From JBHHZI01 sp046757965 (GTDB lineage Bacteria > Acidobacteriota > Polarisedimenticolia > SMYD01), in contig JBHHZI010000024.1 of assembly GCA_046757965.1 (NCBI GenBank), forward strand, positions 1 through 29,526: a stretch of DNA of 29,526 nt, in the 5' to 3' direction. Positions 1 through 7,492 of this stretch are shown here, piece by piece (within the stretch, counting starts at the first letter, position 1; the number at the start of each line of letters is the position of its first letter). The notes below the pieces were generated by a model that ran no database searches, had not been told where the DNA came from, and was given only the letters and a program-made list of their open reading frames with translations. Position numbers and translations under genes: made by a program.

Positions 1-364
1 CCACCACATGCTGCTGCAGAACGTCGAGCACGACACCCTCGCCGAACTTGCCATGCCGCAACCGCTGCCCCTTCTGGAACTGGGCCGCGAGGTCGTAGTC
101 GCGCACCGGATCGTCCGTGGCCGCCTGCAGGGCCTTCTGGTAGACCACCTCGGGATCGGACTTGCGCGACCGACCGGTGGACTTGCGCGAGCGTGGTTCT
201 TCCGGGCCCTTCGGCGAGCGGTAGAGGTGCTCGGCCTCGCAGGTCAGACACCGGCACCGTCGGGGTTTGCCCTTCTCGACGACCAGGATGACATGCTTTC
301 TGGCGTCATGACACTTGCCACATTGGGACTCGATCTCGCTGCCGACTTGAATGCTCACGGGCAT
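1..364 (-). CDS. Zinc-ribbon protein with CarD/UvrD-tail-like segment (partial)
   Basis: I do not recognise a named family. The ATG at 364 follows a good ribosome site (GAGGAGA, about 7 bases upstream). 121 codons are visible before the gene leaves the window at base 1. Residues 14-45 hold two Cys pairs (CGKCH and, after a basic stretch, CRCLTC), which look like a small zinc ribbon. A basic, Ser/Arg-rich linker follows. The last visible segment (QRLRHGKFGEGVVLDV) resembles the small SH3/Tudor-like module found in CarD/CdnL and in the tail of UvrD/PcrA helicases, where it contacts RNA polymerase. A transcription-associated role is therefore possible, but this is inference from a short motif. 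It lies 32 bases downstream of the cobalamin adenosyltransferase gene and is probably the last gene of the icd operon seen here. Confidence 0.75.
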   Translation of the reverse strand, partial: MPVSIQVGSEIESQCGKCHDARKHVILVVEKGKPRRCRCLTCEAEHLYRSPKGPEEPRSRKSTGRSRKSDPEVVYQKALQAATDDPVRDYDLAAQFQKGQRLRHGKFGEGVVLDVLQQHVV

Positions 365-396
365 GGACGATTCTCCTCGTGCGTCTTCAGACTGGT

Positions 397-960
397 TCAG
401 GCCCGACTGTTCCACAGGACGTCGGCCACCCCGTCGTTCTTGTTCTGGAAGCGCGCCATCACGAACAACGCATCCGACAGGCGGTTCAGATAGGGCACCA
501 CCGTTTTCCCCACCGGTTCGGAACGCGACAGGGTCACCACCCGACGCTCCGCCCGCCTGCAGACGGTGCGAGCCGTGTGGAGGGCCGCCCCTGCGGCTCC
601 TCCGCCGGGCAGCACGAAGTTCGCCAGGGGCGCGAGAGTCGCGGTCAGGCGATCCATCAGGGCCTCCAGGGATTCCACATGCTGCTTCTCGACCGCCGGG
701 CCGGGCCGGTCGGCCTTGTCCCTCTCCGGCACGCAGAGATCGGCGCCGAGATGGAAGAGATCGTTCTGGATGCCTTGCAACGGTTCCGCCAGTTCGGGCG
801 CCACGCCGGTGGCGACCGCCACCCCGATGGCCGTGTTGAGTTCATCCACTGCGCCGAAGGCCTCGACGCGGGCGGCATCCTTTTCCACGCGCGACCCGGT
901 GCCCAGGGCCGTCGTGCCCTCATCACCCGTCCGCGTGTAGACGCGATGGATCCGGGGCAC
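397..960 (-). CDS. Cob(I)alamin adenosyltransferase, PduO type
   Basis: This enzyme transfers the adenosyl group of ATP to cob(I)alamin, making coenzyme B12 (adenosylcobalamin) in the cytoplasm. The 187-residue length is normal for the PduO/MMAB family. Diagnostic stretches are visible in order: the N-terminal ATP loop YTRTGDEGTT (residues 8-17), the VEAFGAVDELN helix, FVLPGG followed by the LHTARTVCRRAER helix that carries active-site residues, and LNRLSDALFVMAR near the end. The start is a GTG at 960, four bases after the icd stop, with a GGGGTG stretch upstream. The gene is therefore very probably co-transcribed with icd. No B12-dependent enzyme is visible in the window, so the downstream user of the cofactor is unknown. 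Confidence 0.93.
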   Translation of the reverse strand: MPRIHRVYTRTGDEGTTALGTGSRVEKDAARVEAFGAVDELNTAIGVAVATGVAPELAEPLQGIQNDLFHLGADLCVPERDKADRPGPAVEKQHVESLEALMDRLTATLAPLANFVLPGGGAAGAALHTARTVCRRAERRVVTLSRSEPVGKTVVPYLNRLSDALFVMARFQNKNDGVADVLWNSRA

Positions 961-964
961 GTGG

Positions 965-2206
<1,242 letters not shown>

Positions 2207-2213
2207 GGCGCCC

Positions 2214-2243
2214 ATGATACCGGTCCCCGTTCGTGGGCGTCAA
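2214..2243 (-). promoter_or_regulatory. icd promoter, probably leaderless
   Basis: On the minus strand, TTGACG (2243-2238) is followed by an 18-base spacer and TATCAT (2219-2214). Seven bases separate the -10 box from the ATG at 2206, so the first transcribed base should be at or next to that start codon. It would drive icd, the adenosyltransferase gene and the zinc-ribbon gene. Confidence 0.6.
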
Positions 2244-2374
2244 TCCGGTCCGGCGTCGTTCGAGCCGCCTGAAGAGCAATATCTTCATTTATTTTCAACA
2301 ACTTCTCGGGCCGCAGGTGGTATCGGCCCCGGCCGCACCCGGCGACCATGTGAGCGATCGATGCGAATCCGTGG

Positions 2375-2402
2375 TTGATCCTGGCCCGGTTCCCGGTATC
2401 AT
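2375..2402 (+). promoter_or_regulatory. Promoter of the small secreted protein gene
   Basis: TTGATC (2375-2380), a 16-base spacer and TATCAT (2397-2402). Transcription would begin near 2409, giving a leader of about 74 bases before the ATG at 2483. It faces away from the icd promoter across the same 276-base gap. No gene is seen in that gap. Confidence 0.5.
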
Positions 2403-2482
2403 TAGATGAATTCCAGTCCAGGCGGAAGACGGGCGGACGGGTAAGCCCGCATCCCATGATCATGCACCGAGGGGGTAAGGCA

Positions 2483-3022
2483 ATGATTCACAGGTCGGCC
2501 TTCGTGCCGGGTATGGTGGCCGCCATGGTGGCCGTCGCGTTCATCACGCCGGCACCGGCAGCGGCCGCTCCGGCGTCAGCCCGACGCGGTCACGAGGTGG
2601 AGAAGTCGCTGACTGTGGGCGAATTCGTCATCGAGCTGGCGGGACTGATCGAGCCGGATCTGCCCGGCTCCATCACACTGGAGGTGGCCGCCGAGCACCT
2701 GCGGCGGGCCGGACTGGATCTGGCGCCGGACATGGACCCAGGACGGCCGCTGACCGAAGGAGATATCGTGCGTTTCTCGGCGGCCGTCGGACTGCAGGGC
2801 GTGACGACCCGGCACCCGGACAGGCGGTTTCCGGCCGACAAGCTGGATTCATTGCTCGCGGTCCTGCACCCGGGCCTCACCGACGACGAGTTGCATGGTG
2901 ATGATGACGATGATGGCCGGGACAACAACGCCGGTGGTTCGGATCGTGCCCGGGAGAAGCGGAAGAAGAAGAAGGACTTCGAGAGTCCACATGTGCCGCC
3001 CGGCCAGAGGGACAAGGGCTGA
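2483..3022 (+). CDS. Secreted protein of unknown function, acidic/basic tail
   Basis: I do not recognise this 179-residue protein. The ATG at 2483 follows a purine-rich GGGGGTAAGG ribosome site. The first ~33 residues form a clear Sec signal peptide: Arg, a hydrophobic stretch, then Ala-rich APAAAAPASA with likely cleavage before RRGHEVEK. The mature middle part (VGEFVIELAGL to LLAVLHPGL) is predicted mostly helical. The C-terminus is striking: an Asp-rich run (DDELHGDDDDDGRDNN), then a lysine cluster (REKRKKKKDFE), then a short polar tail. The Asp run could bind calcium or other cations; this is inference. There is no lipobox and no later membrane segment, so it is probably periplasmic or released. 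It is a single-gene unit with its own promoter and a terminator 64 bases after the stop. Confidence 0.8.
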   Translation: MIHRSAFVPGMVAAMVAVAFITPAPAAAAPASARRGHEVEKSLTVGEFVIELAGLIEPDLPGSITLEVAAEHLRRAGLDLAPDMDPGRPLTEGDIVRFSAAVGLQGVTTRHPDRRFPADKLDSLLAVLHPGLTDDELHGDDDDDGRDNNAGGSDRAREKRKKKKDFESPHVPPGQRDKG

Positions 3023-3086
3023 GTCGCGCACGCGCTCCCAGCCAGTCGGGCTCGCGGTCCTGACGGGCAGCAGGCCAGGCAGGTGA

Positions 3087-3112
3087 GGGCCTCCCCGGCG
3101 GGAGGCCCTTTT
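3087..3112 (+). terminator. Rho-independent terminator
   Basis: A perfect 9-bp stem (GGGCCTCCC / GGGAGGCCC) with a CGGC loop, followed by TTTT (3109-3112). It closes the secreted-protein gene. It lies just before the ABC ATPase gene, so it argues against any ATPase start upstream of 3113. Confidence 0.85.
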
Positions 3113-3130
3113 GCATCGAGGCCACAACCC

Positions 3131-4159
3131 TTGGGCCACTCATCTCCCGCCATCCGTATCACGAAGCTGTGCAAGGCGTTCGCCCGCAGGCGCTCCGCCC
3201 TGGCCCTCCTCCGTCATCCGCTGGCGCGCCCCGAGAAGGTGACCGCCCTGCGTGACGTGGACCTCGCGGTCGAGTCCGGCGAGGTCTTCGGTCTCCTGGG
3301 CCCGAACGGGGCGGGAAAGACCACGCTCCTCAAGATCCTCTCGTGTCTCATCCTTCCCGACGCCGGGCGGGCGGAGATCGCCGGCCGGGACAGCGCGGCC
3401 GACGAGCGCGCCGTGCAGCGATCCATCGGCTACGTCACTTCCGACGAGCGATCGTTTTACTGGCGTCTGACCGGCACACAGAACCTCACGTTCTTCGCGC
3501 GACTCCACGGGATCACCGGCCGCAAGATCCGGCCGCTCGTCGCCGGGCTCCTCGAGCGCGTCGAGCTGACCGACAAGGCCGGGGAGCCGTTTTCCTCCTA
3601 TTCCTCCGGCATGAAGCAGCGGCTGTCCATCGCGCGGGCCCTCCTGCATGACCCTCCGGTGCTGTTCCTGGACGAGCCCACCAGGAGTCTCGACCCGGTG
3701 TCCGCCCGGCGGATTCGCGAGCTGGTCCGGGGTGAGCTGGCGGATCGGGATGGCAAGACGATCCTGCTGGCCACGCACAATCTGCACGAGGCCGCGGACC
3801 TGTGCGACCGCATGGCCATCCTCACCGGCGGACGCGTGCTCCGGGTCGGCAACCTCGCCCAGTTCCGGACGCTCTTCCACGCCGACCGCCGGTACCGGCT
3901 GGTCACCGACCGCCCGGTGTCCCTGGCAGGCATCGCACAGGTCCTGCCCGATCATGCCGGACGCCGGGCGGCGGATCCCCGGGGCGGATGCTCCACGCTC
4001 CTGGAACTGACGGGCGATCTGACGGCCCTGATCCGACATCTGGCAGCGGAGCAGGCGCAGGTGGTCGAGCTGACCCGGGAGACACCCTCTCTGGAGGAGC
4101 TGTTCCAGTCGCTGTTCACCGAGGAGCCACACGCAGACCATCCCCAGGGGACGGCATGA
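3131..4159 (+). CDS. ABC-2 type transporter, ATP-binding protein
   Basis: This is the cytoplasmic ATPase of an exporter of the ABC-2 (NodI/drug/polysaccharide) type. Walker A GPNGAGKT is at about residues 57-64, the signature YSSGMKQRLS at about 157-166, Walker B VLFLDEP at about 177-183, and the H-loop in LLATHNLHEAADLCDRMAIL. The usual Q-loop glutamine region reads YVTSDERSFYWRLTG instead; I recall this from one ABC-2 subfamily, so it need not mean loss of function. About 130 residues follow the nucleotide-binding domain, as in NodI-like proteins. The start is uncertain. The frame stays open back to a GTG at 3083, but that codon precedes a terminator hairpin. I chose the TTG at 3131, with GAGG nine bases upstream (342 residues). 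The stop overlaps the permease ATG (ATGA). Confidence 0.9.
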   Translation: MGHSSPAIRITKLCKAFARRRSALALLRHPLARPEKVTALRDVDLAVESGEVFGLLGPNGAGKTTLLKILSCLILPDAGRAEIAGRDSAADERAVQRSIGYVTSDERSFYWRLTGTQNLTFFARLHGITGRKIRPLVAGLLERVELTDKAGEPFSSYSSGMKQRLSIARALLHDPPVLFLDEPTRSLDPVSARRIRELVRGELADRDGKTILLATHNLHEAADLCDRMAILTGGRVLRVGNLAQFRTLFHADRRYRLVTDRPVSLAGIAQVLPDHAGRRAADPRGGCSTLLELTGDLTALIRHLAAEQAQVVELTRETPSLEELFQSLFTEEPHADHPQGTA

Positions 4160-4965
4160 GACCCGGGAGTCGCCTGTGGGGGTTTCTCGTGCGGGACTTC
4201 ATCCAGGAGTACTCGTACCGGACGAACTTCCTCATGCAGCTCGCCGGGGTGCTGGCCAGCCTCGCCATCTGGTACTTCCTCGGGAGCTTCTTCAAACAGT
4301 TTCCCCGGCTCGTGGACCGCCTCGGCGGGATGGACTACTTCTCGTACTCGGTGGTGGGCATCGCGCTGCTCCGATACCTGTCCAGCCTGATGTCGACCTT
4401 CTCCCGCAAGGTGCGCCAGGAGCAGTTGACCGGGACTCTCGAGGCCATGCTGGTCACGCCGAACCGCCCCTCATCGCTGATCCTGCTCTCGTCGGCCTAC
4501 GAGGTCCTGTCGAGTTCCGTGTGGATTCTCGCCTGGCTGGTCCTCGGTCGCCTGTTCGGGGCCTCGTTCCATTTCCCGCGCATCCTGCCGACCGTCACCC
4601 TGGTCGGTCTGGTGATGGCGTCCTTCGCCAGCGCCGGTGTCCTCTCCGCCGGGATGATCCTTTACTTCAAGCGCGGGGACCCCATCACGTGGCTCGTCTC
4701 CTCGGGCTCGGCCCTGCTCGGTGGTGTGTTCTTCCCGCCCGAGGCGCTGCCGGCATCCCTGCAGACCGTCTCGCGCCTGCTGCCGATCACACACGCCGTC
4801 GAGGCCTTCCGGGTACTCGTCGTCCAGCAGGGGAGCTGGGCCGCCATCGCGGGCGACCTGCGCTATCTCGTGGTGTTCAGCATCGTCATCCTGCCCCTCG
4901 GTCTGGCCCTGTTTCACCTCGCGCTGCGGCGGGCACGGATCGAGGGCACCCTGGTGCAGTACTGA
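4156..4965 (+). CDS. ABC-2 type transporter, permease protein
   Basis: This is the membrane subunit partnering the preceding ATPase; their coding regions overlap by four bases, which implies coupled translation. The 269-residue protein has about six hydrophobic segments: near residues 25-45 (LAGVLASLAIWYFLGSFF), 60-75, 110-130, 140-165, 175-195 and 230-255. The amphipathic stretch FSRKVRQEQLTGTLEAMLVT in the first cytoplasmic loop matches the usual ABC-2 pattern of a Glu-containing helix that contacts the ATPase. FFPPEALPASLQTVSRLLPITHAVEAFR before the last membrane segment is also typical of the ABC2_membrane family. The substrate cannot be told from sequence. Nearby LPS genes do not belong to this operon. 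Confidence 0.92.
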   Translation: MRPGSRLWGFLVRDFIQEYSYRTNFLMQLAGVLASLAIWYFLGSFFKQFPRLVDRLGGMDYFSYSVVGIALLRYLSSLMSTFSRKVRQEQLTGTLEAMLVTPNRPSSLILLSSAYEVLSSSVWILAWLVLGRLFGASFHFPRILPTVTLVGLVMASFASAGVLSAGMILYFKRGDPITWLVSSGSALLGGVFFPPEALPASLQTVSRLLPITHAVEAFRVLVVQQGSWAAIAGDLRYLVVFSIVILPLGLALFHLALRRARIEGTLVQY

Positions 4966-4973
4966 GCGGCCGG

Positions 4974-5438
4974 ATGAACGCGTCATCCGAGGTGCGCGCC
5001 TGGCGTCAGTCCCTGCTCTGGTTGCTCCGCAGCCTCTACGTCGCGCGGCTCGCCGTCTGCTACCTCGCCATGGCTCTCGGCCGCCATGCGGAGCCTGATC
5101 TCGTCTATCTCGGCCTCACGACCAGCCTGTTCGTCGATCTGCTGATCTTCCTGGCGGCGTTCTTCGCCTACTTCCCGGCCGGCCGCCGGGTCATCCTGGT
5201 GGAGAGCTGGTTGCGCCCCGCGGCGCTCGTTGCCCTCCTCGGCATCGGGTTGCAGGCCACCGCCCGTCCAGGGGCGAGCCTGGGATGGGCGCGAGGTGCC
5301 ACCGGCCCGGTCTTGCTGGGTATCGAGTTCCTGGCGGCCCCGCTCCTGGCGCTGCTCCTGGTGCGCGCCATCGGTCGGACGGCAGCCGCCGGGGGCCTCA
5401 GATCCGGTGCGCGGTCCACACGTCGCGGGCCCGCGTGA
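4974..5438 (+). CDS. Small integral membrane protein of unknown function
   Basis: I do not recognise this 154-residue protein. Its ATG lies 8 bases after the permease stop, so it is very probably the third gene of the ABC operon. A basic, Trp-containing N-terminus (VRAWRQSLLWLLRSLY) leads into hydrophobic segments at roughly residues 20-37, 45-65, 80-95 and 110-130. A basic tail (RSGARSTRRGPA) should lie in the cytoplasm by the positive-inside rule. It may be an accessory component of the exporter; this rests on position only. The last 41 bases overlap the 3' end of the convergent CrtC-like gene, so the two mRNAs would be complementary there. Confidence 0.75.
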   Translation: MNASSEVRAWRQSLLWLLRSLYVARLAVCYLAMALGRHAEPDLVYLGLTTSLFVDLLIFLAAFFAYFPAGRRVILVESWLRPAALVALLGIGLQATARPGASLGWARGATGPVLLGIEFLAAPLLALLLVRAIGRTAAAGGLRSGARSTRRGPA

Positions 5439-6429
5439 GCCAGTGCCAGGGCGCCTTGCGCGCGCGGGCCGGTCGCGCCACCGACGACAGGCCCATGCCG
5501 TCCACCAGCCGGATGTCCCCACCCGCATCGTCGACGCTGAGGCGCACATTGGTGACGAAGCGCATCCCGATCGGGCTGGACGCCAGGGTCCGCGACCGTT
5601 CGACGGCCAGCCGCGCGCCGGAGGCCGCGTCGAGACGCCGGCGCCGCCGATGAGGGACGCCGAGCAGGCTGACGCTGGGCCGGAAACGTCGTGAGCGAAC
5701 CTCTTCCCCGATGAACGGTTCACCGTCGCGATCCACGACCAGAAGCGAGTGCACGTCCCCGCTGTCGAGCACCACCTGCCGCCAGGCCATGGCAAACTCC
5801 CACGCATGGGCCCATCCCCAGGCCCAGGACCGGACTCCCGGACGCGGCGTCCCCGGGCCGGCTCCGTGGTCGTGGACCCCCCGGCCAGAGAACTCGAGAG
5901 TCTCGATACCTCCACCCCGGCGCGGGACCTCGAGGGTCCCGGTGACACGCAGATCGAGAGGGGCGAGATCCCAGACCGATCCATCCAGGTCGCCGGTGCC
6001 GGCGGCCCGGCCGGCGGGACCGCAGAACGCCAGACGGGTTCCCGACCCGACCTCGACGACCGAGGTGCGCCCGGCGGGTCGTTCCTCGACCTGCACCCTC
6101 ACATCTCCCGCGTGCACCGCTCCCGAGGTCGTCGAGGCGGCGAAGTCGGCGCCATCAGGACGCGCCGTGCGGGCCAGCAGTCGCTGGCCGTGCCGGTAGA
6201 CCACGACACGGGTCCGCACATGGCGGTCGGGCCGTCCATCATCCGTCACCTCAGGACGCGCCACCAGGCGAGCGTAGGTCGGGTCCATCGGGTCTCCGGC
6301 ACTGATGCGCAGCGCGAACGCGATGTCCCGGTCGGCGTCGTACGCCTCGAAACCCCACCATTCATAGGCACCGGGCCGGGTGAACCCGTGCCACCGATCC
6401 TCCATGCCCCCCCGCGTCCAGCGCACCAT
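5398..6429 (-). CDS. CrtC/AttH-like lipocalin-fold protein
   Basis: The 343-residue protein resembles the carotenoid 1,2-hydratase (CrtC)/AttH superfamily. WWGFEAYDADRDIAFALRIS at residues 24-43 matches the family's N-terminal strand pair. GRGVHDHGAG (182-191) followed by WAWGWAH (202-208) corresponds to the conserved HDHNWG-type motif and the barrel strand after it. No other carotenoid gene is in the window, so carotenoid hydration should not be assumed; members of this fold act on varied hydrophobic substrates. I chose the ATG at 6429 because GGGAG lies eight bases upstream; a second ATG at 6405 is possible. The open frame continues upstream, but that part is antisense to kdsB. No signal peptide is seen. 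The 3' end overlaps the convergent small membrane protein gene by 41 bases. Confidence 0.72.
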   Translation of the reverse strand: MVRWTRGGMEDRWHGFTRPGAYEWWGFEAYDADRDIAFALRISAGDPMDPTYARLVARPEVTDDGRPDRHVRTRVVVYRHGQRLLARTARPDGADFAASTTSGAVHAGDVRVQVEERPAGRTSVVEVGSGTRLAFCGPAGRAAGTGDLDGSVWDLAPLDLRVTGTLEVPRRGGGIETLEFSGRGVHDHGAGPGTPRPGVRSWAWGWAHAWEFAMAWRQVVLDSGDVHSLLVVDRDGEPFIGEEVRSRRFRPSVSLLGVPHRRRRRLDAASGARLAVERSRTLASSPIGMRFVTNVRLSVDDAGGDIRLVDGMGLSSVARPARARKAPWHWLTRARDVWTAHRI

Positions 6430-6520
6430 CTCCGTGTCTCCCGGCCGGGCCACCGCCCGCGGAATCAGGATACACCGCGCGGTCGACCTATCGGCTCCGG
6501 CGCATGGGGTATGCTGGCAC

Positions 6521-7267
6521 GTGCGCTCCCTGACGACACTGGCAGTCATCCCCGCTCGATGGGAATCCACGCGATTCCCGGGCAAGCCACTCGCCAGCAT
6601 CGCCGGCCGGCCGCTCATCGAGCATGTCTGGCGACAGGCGTGTGCCGCGAAGACTGTCGAGCGGGTCATCATCGCCACCGATGACGCGCGCATCGCGTCG
6701 GTCGCCCGGCAGTTCGGCGCCGAGACGGCCCTCACCGCGCCCGCCCACCCGTCGGGAAGTGATCGCGTGGCGGAGGTCGCGCGGCAGGTCGAGTCGGACA
6801 TCGTGGTCAATCTCCAGGGCGATGAGCCACTCCTGCCCCCGGAGGCCATCGACGTCGCCATCGGCCCGCTCCGGGACGACCCGGCGGTGGACATCGCCAC
6901 GCTGACCGCGCCGCTGGCCACCGACGCGGACCGCGCGTCCTCTGATGTGGTCAAGGTGGTGGTCGGGCTGGACGGCCGGGCGCTGTACTTCTCTCGCCGG
7001 TCCATCCCCTTCGTGCGGGATGGCGGACGACGACCCGACGGACAGGGGCTCCATCATATCGGCGTGTATGTATTTCGCCGCCGCTTCCTGCTCGAGTTCG
7101 CCGGCTGGGCCCCGACACCCCTCGAACAGGCCGAGGGGCTGGAGCAGCTCCGCATCCTCGAACACGGTGCCCATATCGAGGTGGTGCGCATCCCGCCGGT
7201 GGCCGGCGGCATCGACACCCCCGAGGATCTGGTGCGCGTGGAGCGACTCATCGGGAAAACGTCGTGA
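6521..7267 (+). CDS. kdsB: 3-deoxy-manno-octulosonate cytidylyltransferase (CMP-KDO synthetase)
   Basis: KdsB couples KDO to CTP, giving CMP-KDO and pyrophosphate. CMP-KDO is the activated sugar used to begin the LPS inner core. The 248-residue length equals that of E. coli KdsB. Visible motifs are the nucleotide-binding start VIPARWESTRFPGKPL, the sugar-binding HPSGSDRVAEV, NLQGDEPLLPP with its metal-binding Asp, GVYVFRRRFL, and LEQLRILEHG near the C-terminus. The start is the GTG at 6521. A TATGCT box ends only five bases before it, so the transcript may be leaderless, although no convincing -35 box is seen. It is the first gene of the KDO cluster; the next, pyrG, supplies its CTP substrate. 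Confidence 0.96.
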   Translation: MRSLTTLAVIPARWESTRFPGKPLASIAGRPLIEHVWRQACAAKTVERVIIATDDARIASVARQFGAETALTAPAHPSGSDRVAEVARQVESDIVVNLQGDEPLLPPEAIDVAIGPLRDDPAVDIATLTAPLATDADRASSDVVKVVVGLDGRALYFSRRSIPFVRDGGRRPDGQGLHHIGVYVFRRRFLLEFAGWAPTPLEQAEGLEQLRILEHGAHIEVVRIPPVAGGIDTPEDLVRVERLIGKTS

Positions 7268-7294
7268 CTTCCCGGCAGCCGGACCCGGCGCGCC

Positions 7295-7324
7295 TTGACG
7301 GGTCGGCAACGCCTCCGGTAGGAT
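7295..7324 (+). promoter_or_regulatory. Internal promoter ahead of pyrG
   Basis: TTGACG (7295-7300), an 18-base spacer and TAGGAT (7319-7324) lie in the 221-base gap between kdsB and pyrG. Transcription would begin near 7331, leaving a leader of about 158 bases before pyrG. It would let pyrG-kdsA-kdsD-kdsC-lapA be expressed apart from kdsB. Confidence 0.5.
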
Positions 7325-7336
7325 CCCTCCGTCTTC

Positions 7337-7492
7337 ATGGGTCTTTCGCTGCCGGTACTCCGGAGCCTGAATGGGTCGTTCCGGGAATCATCGATCTTCC
7401 CTCTCCCGGCACCTCTCTCGACAATCGAATCGGAAGCCCACCTCACCGATGAGTGGCGGGCGCCGCCTCATTCCGCGCGAGTGATTTCATGA
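7337..7492 (+). CDS. Possible 51-codon leader ORF ahead of pyrG
   Basis: A short open frame from ATG 7337 ends in a TGA that overlaps the pyrG ATG (ATGA), the same kind of junction used between later genes of this operon. It begins about 12 bases after the TAGGAT box, so its own leader would be only a few bases and has no Shine-Dalgarno site. The peptide is Ser/Pro-rich with no recognisable domain. About two thirds of its third codon positions are G or C, visibly lower than in neighbouring genes, which argues against a normal conserved protein. It could be a translational-coupling leader, or chance. Confidence 0.25.
   Translation: MGLSLPVLRSLNGSFRESSIFPLPAPLSTIESEAHLTDEWRAPPHSARVIS

Noticed and set aside
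3083..3130. GTG 3083 as the start of the ABC ATPase
   Set aside because: The codon lies before a perfect terminator hairpin that ends the preceding gene. The residues it would add are not part of the ABC fold.
4176..4973. N-terminal half of a long open frame continuous with the small membrane protein
   Set aside because: It is an out-of-frame reading of the permease gene. The real gene begins at ATG 4974.
6430..7005. Upstream extension of the CrtC-like frame to 535 residues
   Set aside because: The extra 192 codons are antisense to kdsB and Ser/Arg-rich without structure. A good ribosome site precedes ATG 6429.
7264..7452. 62-codon frame starting in a GTGA overlap with the kdsB stop
   Set aside because: It is proline-rich with no recognisable feature, has no ribosome site, and the pyrG promoter lies inside it. 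The overlap alone is not enough.
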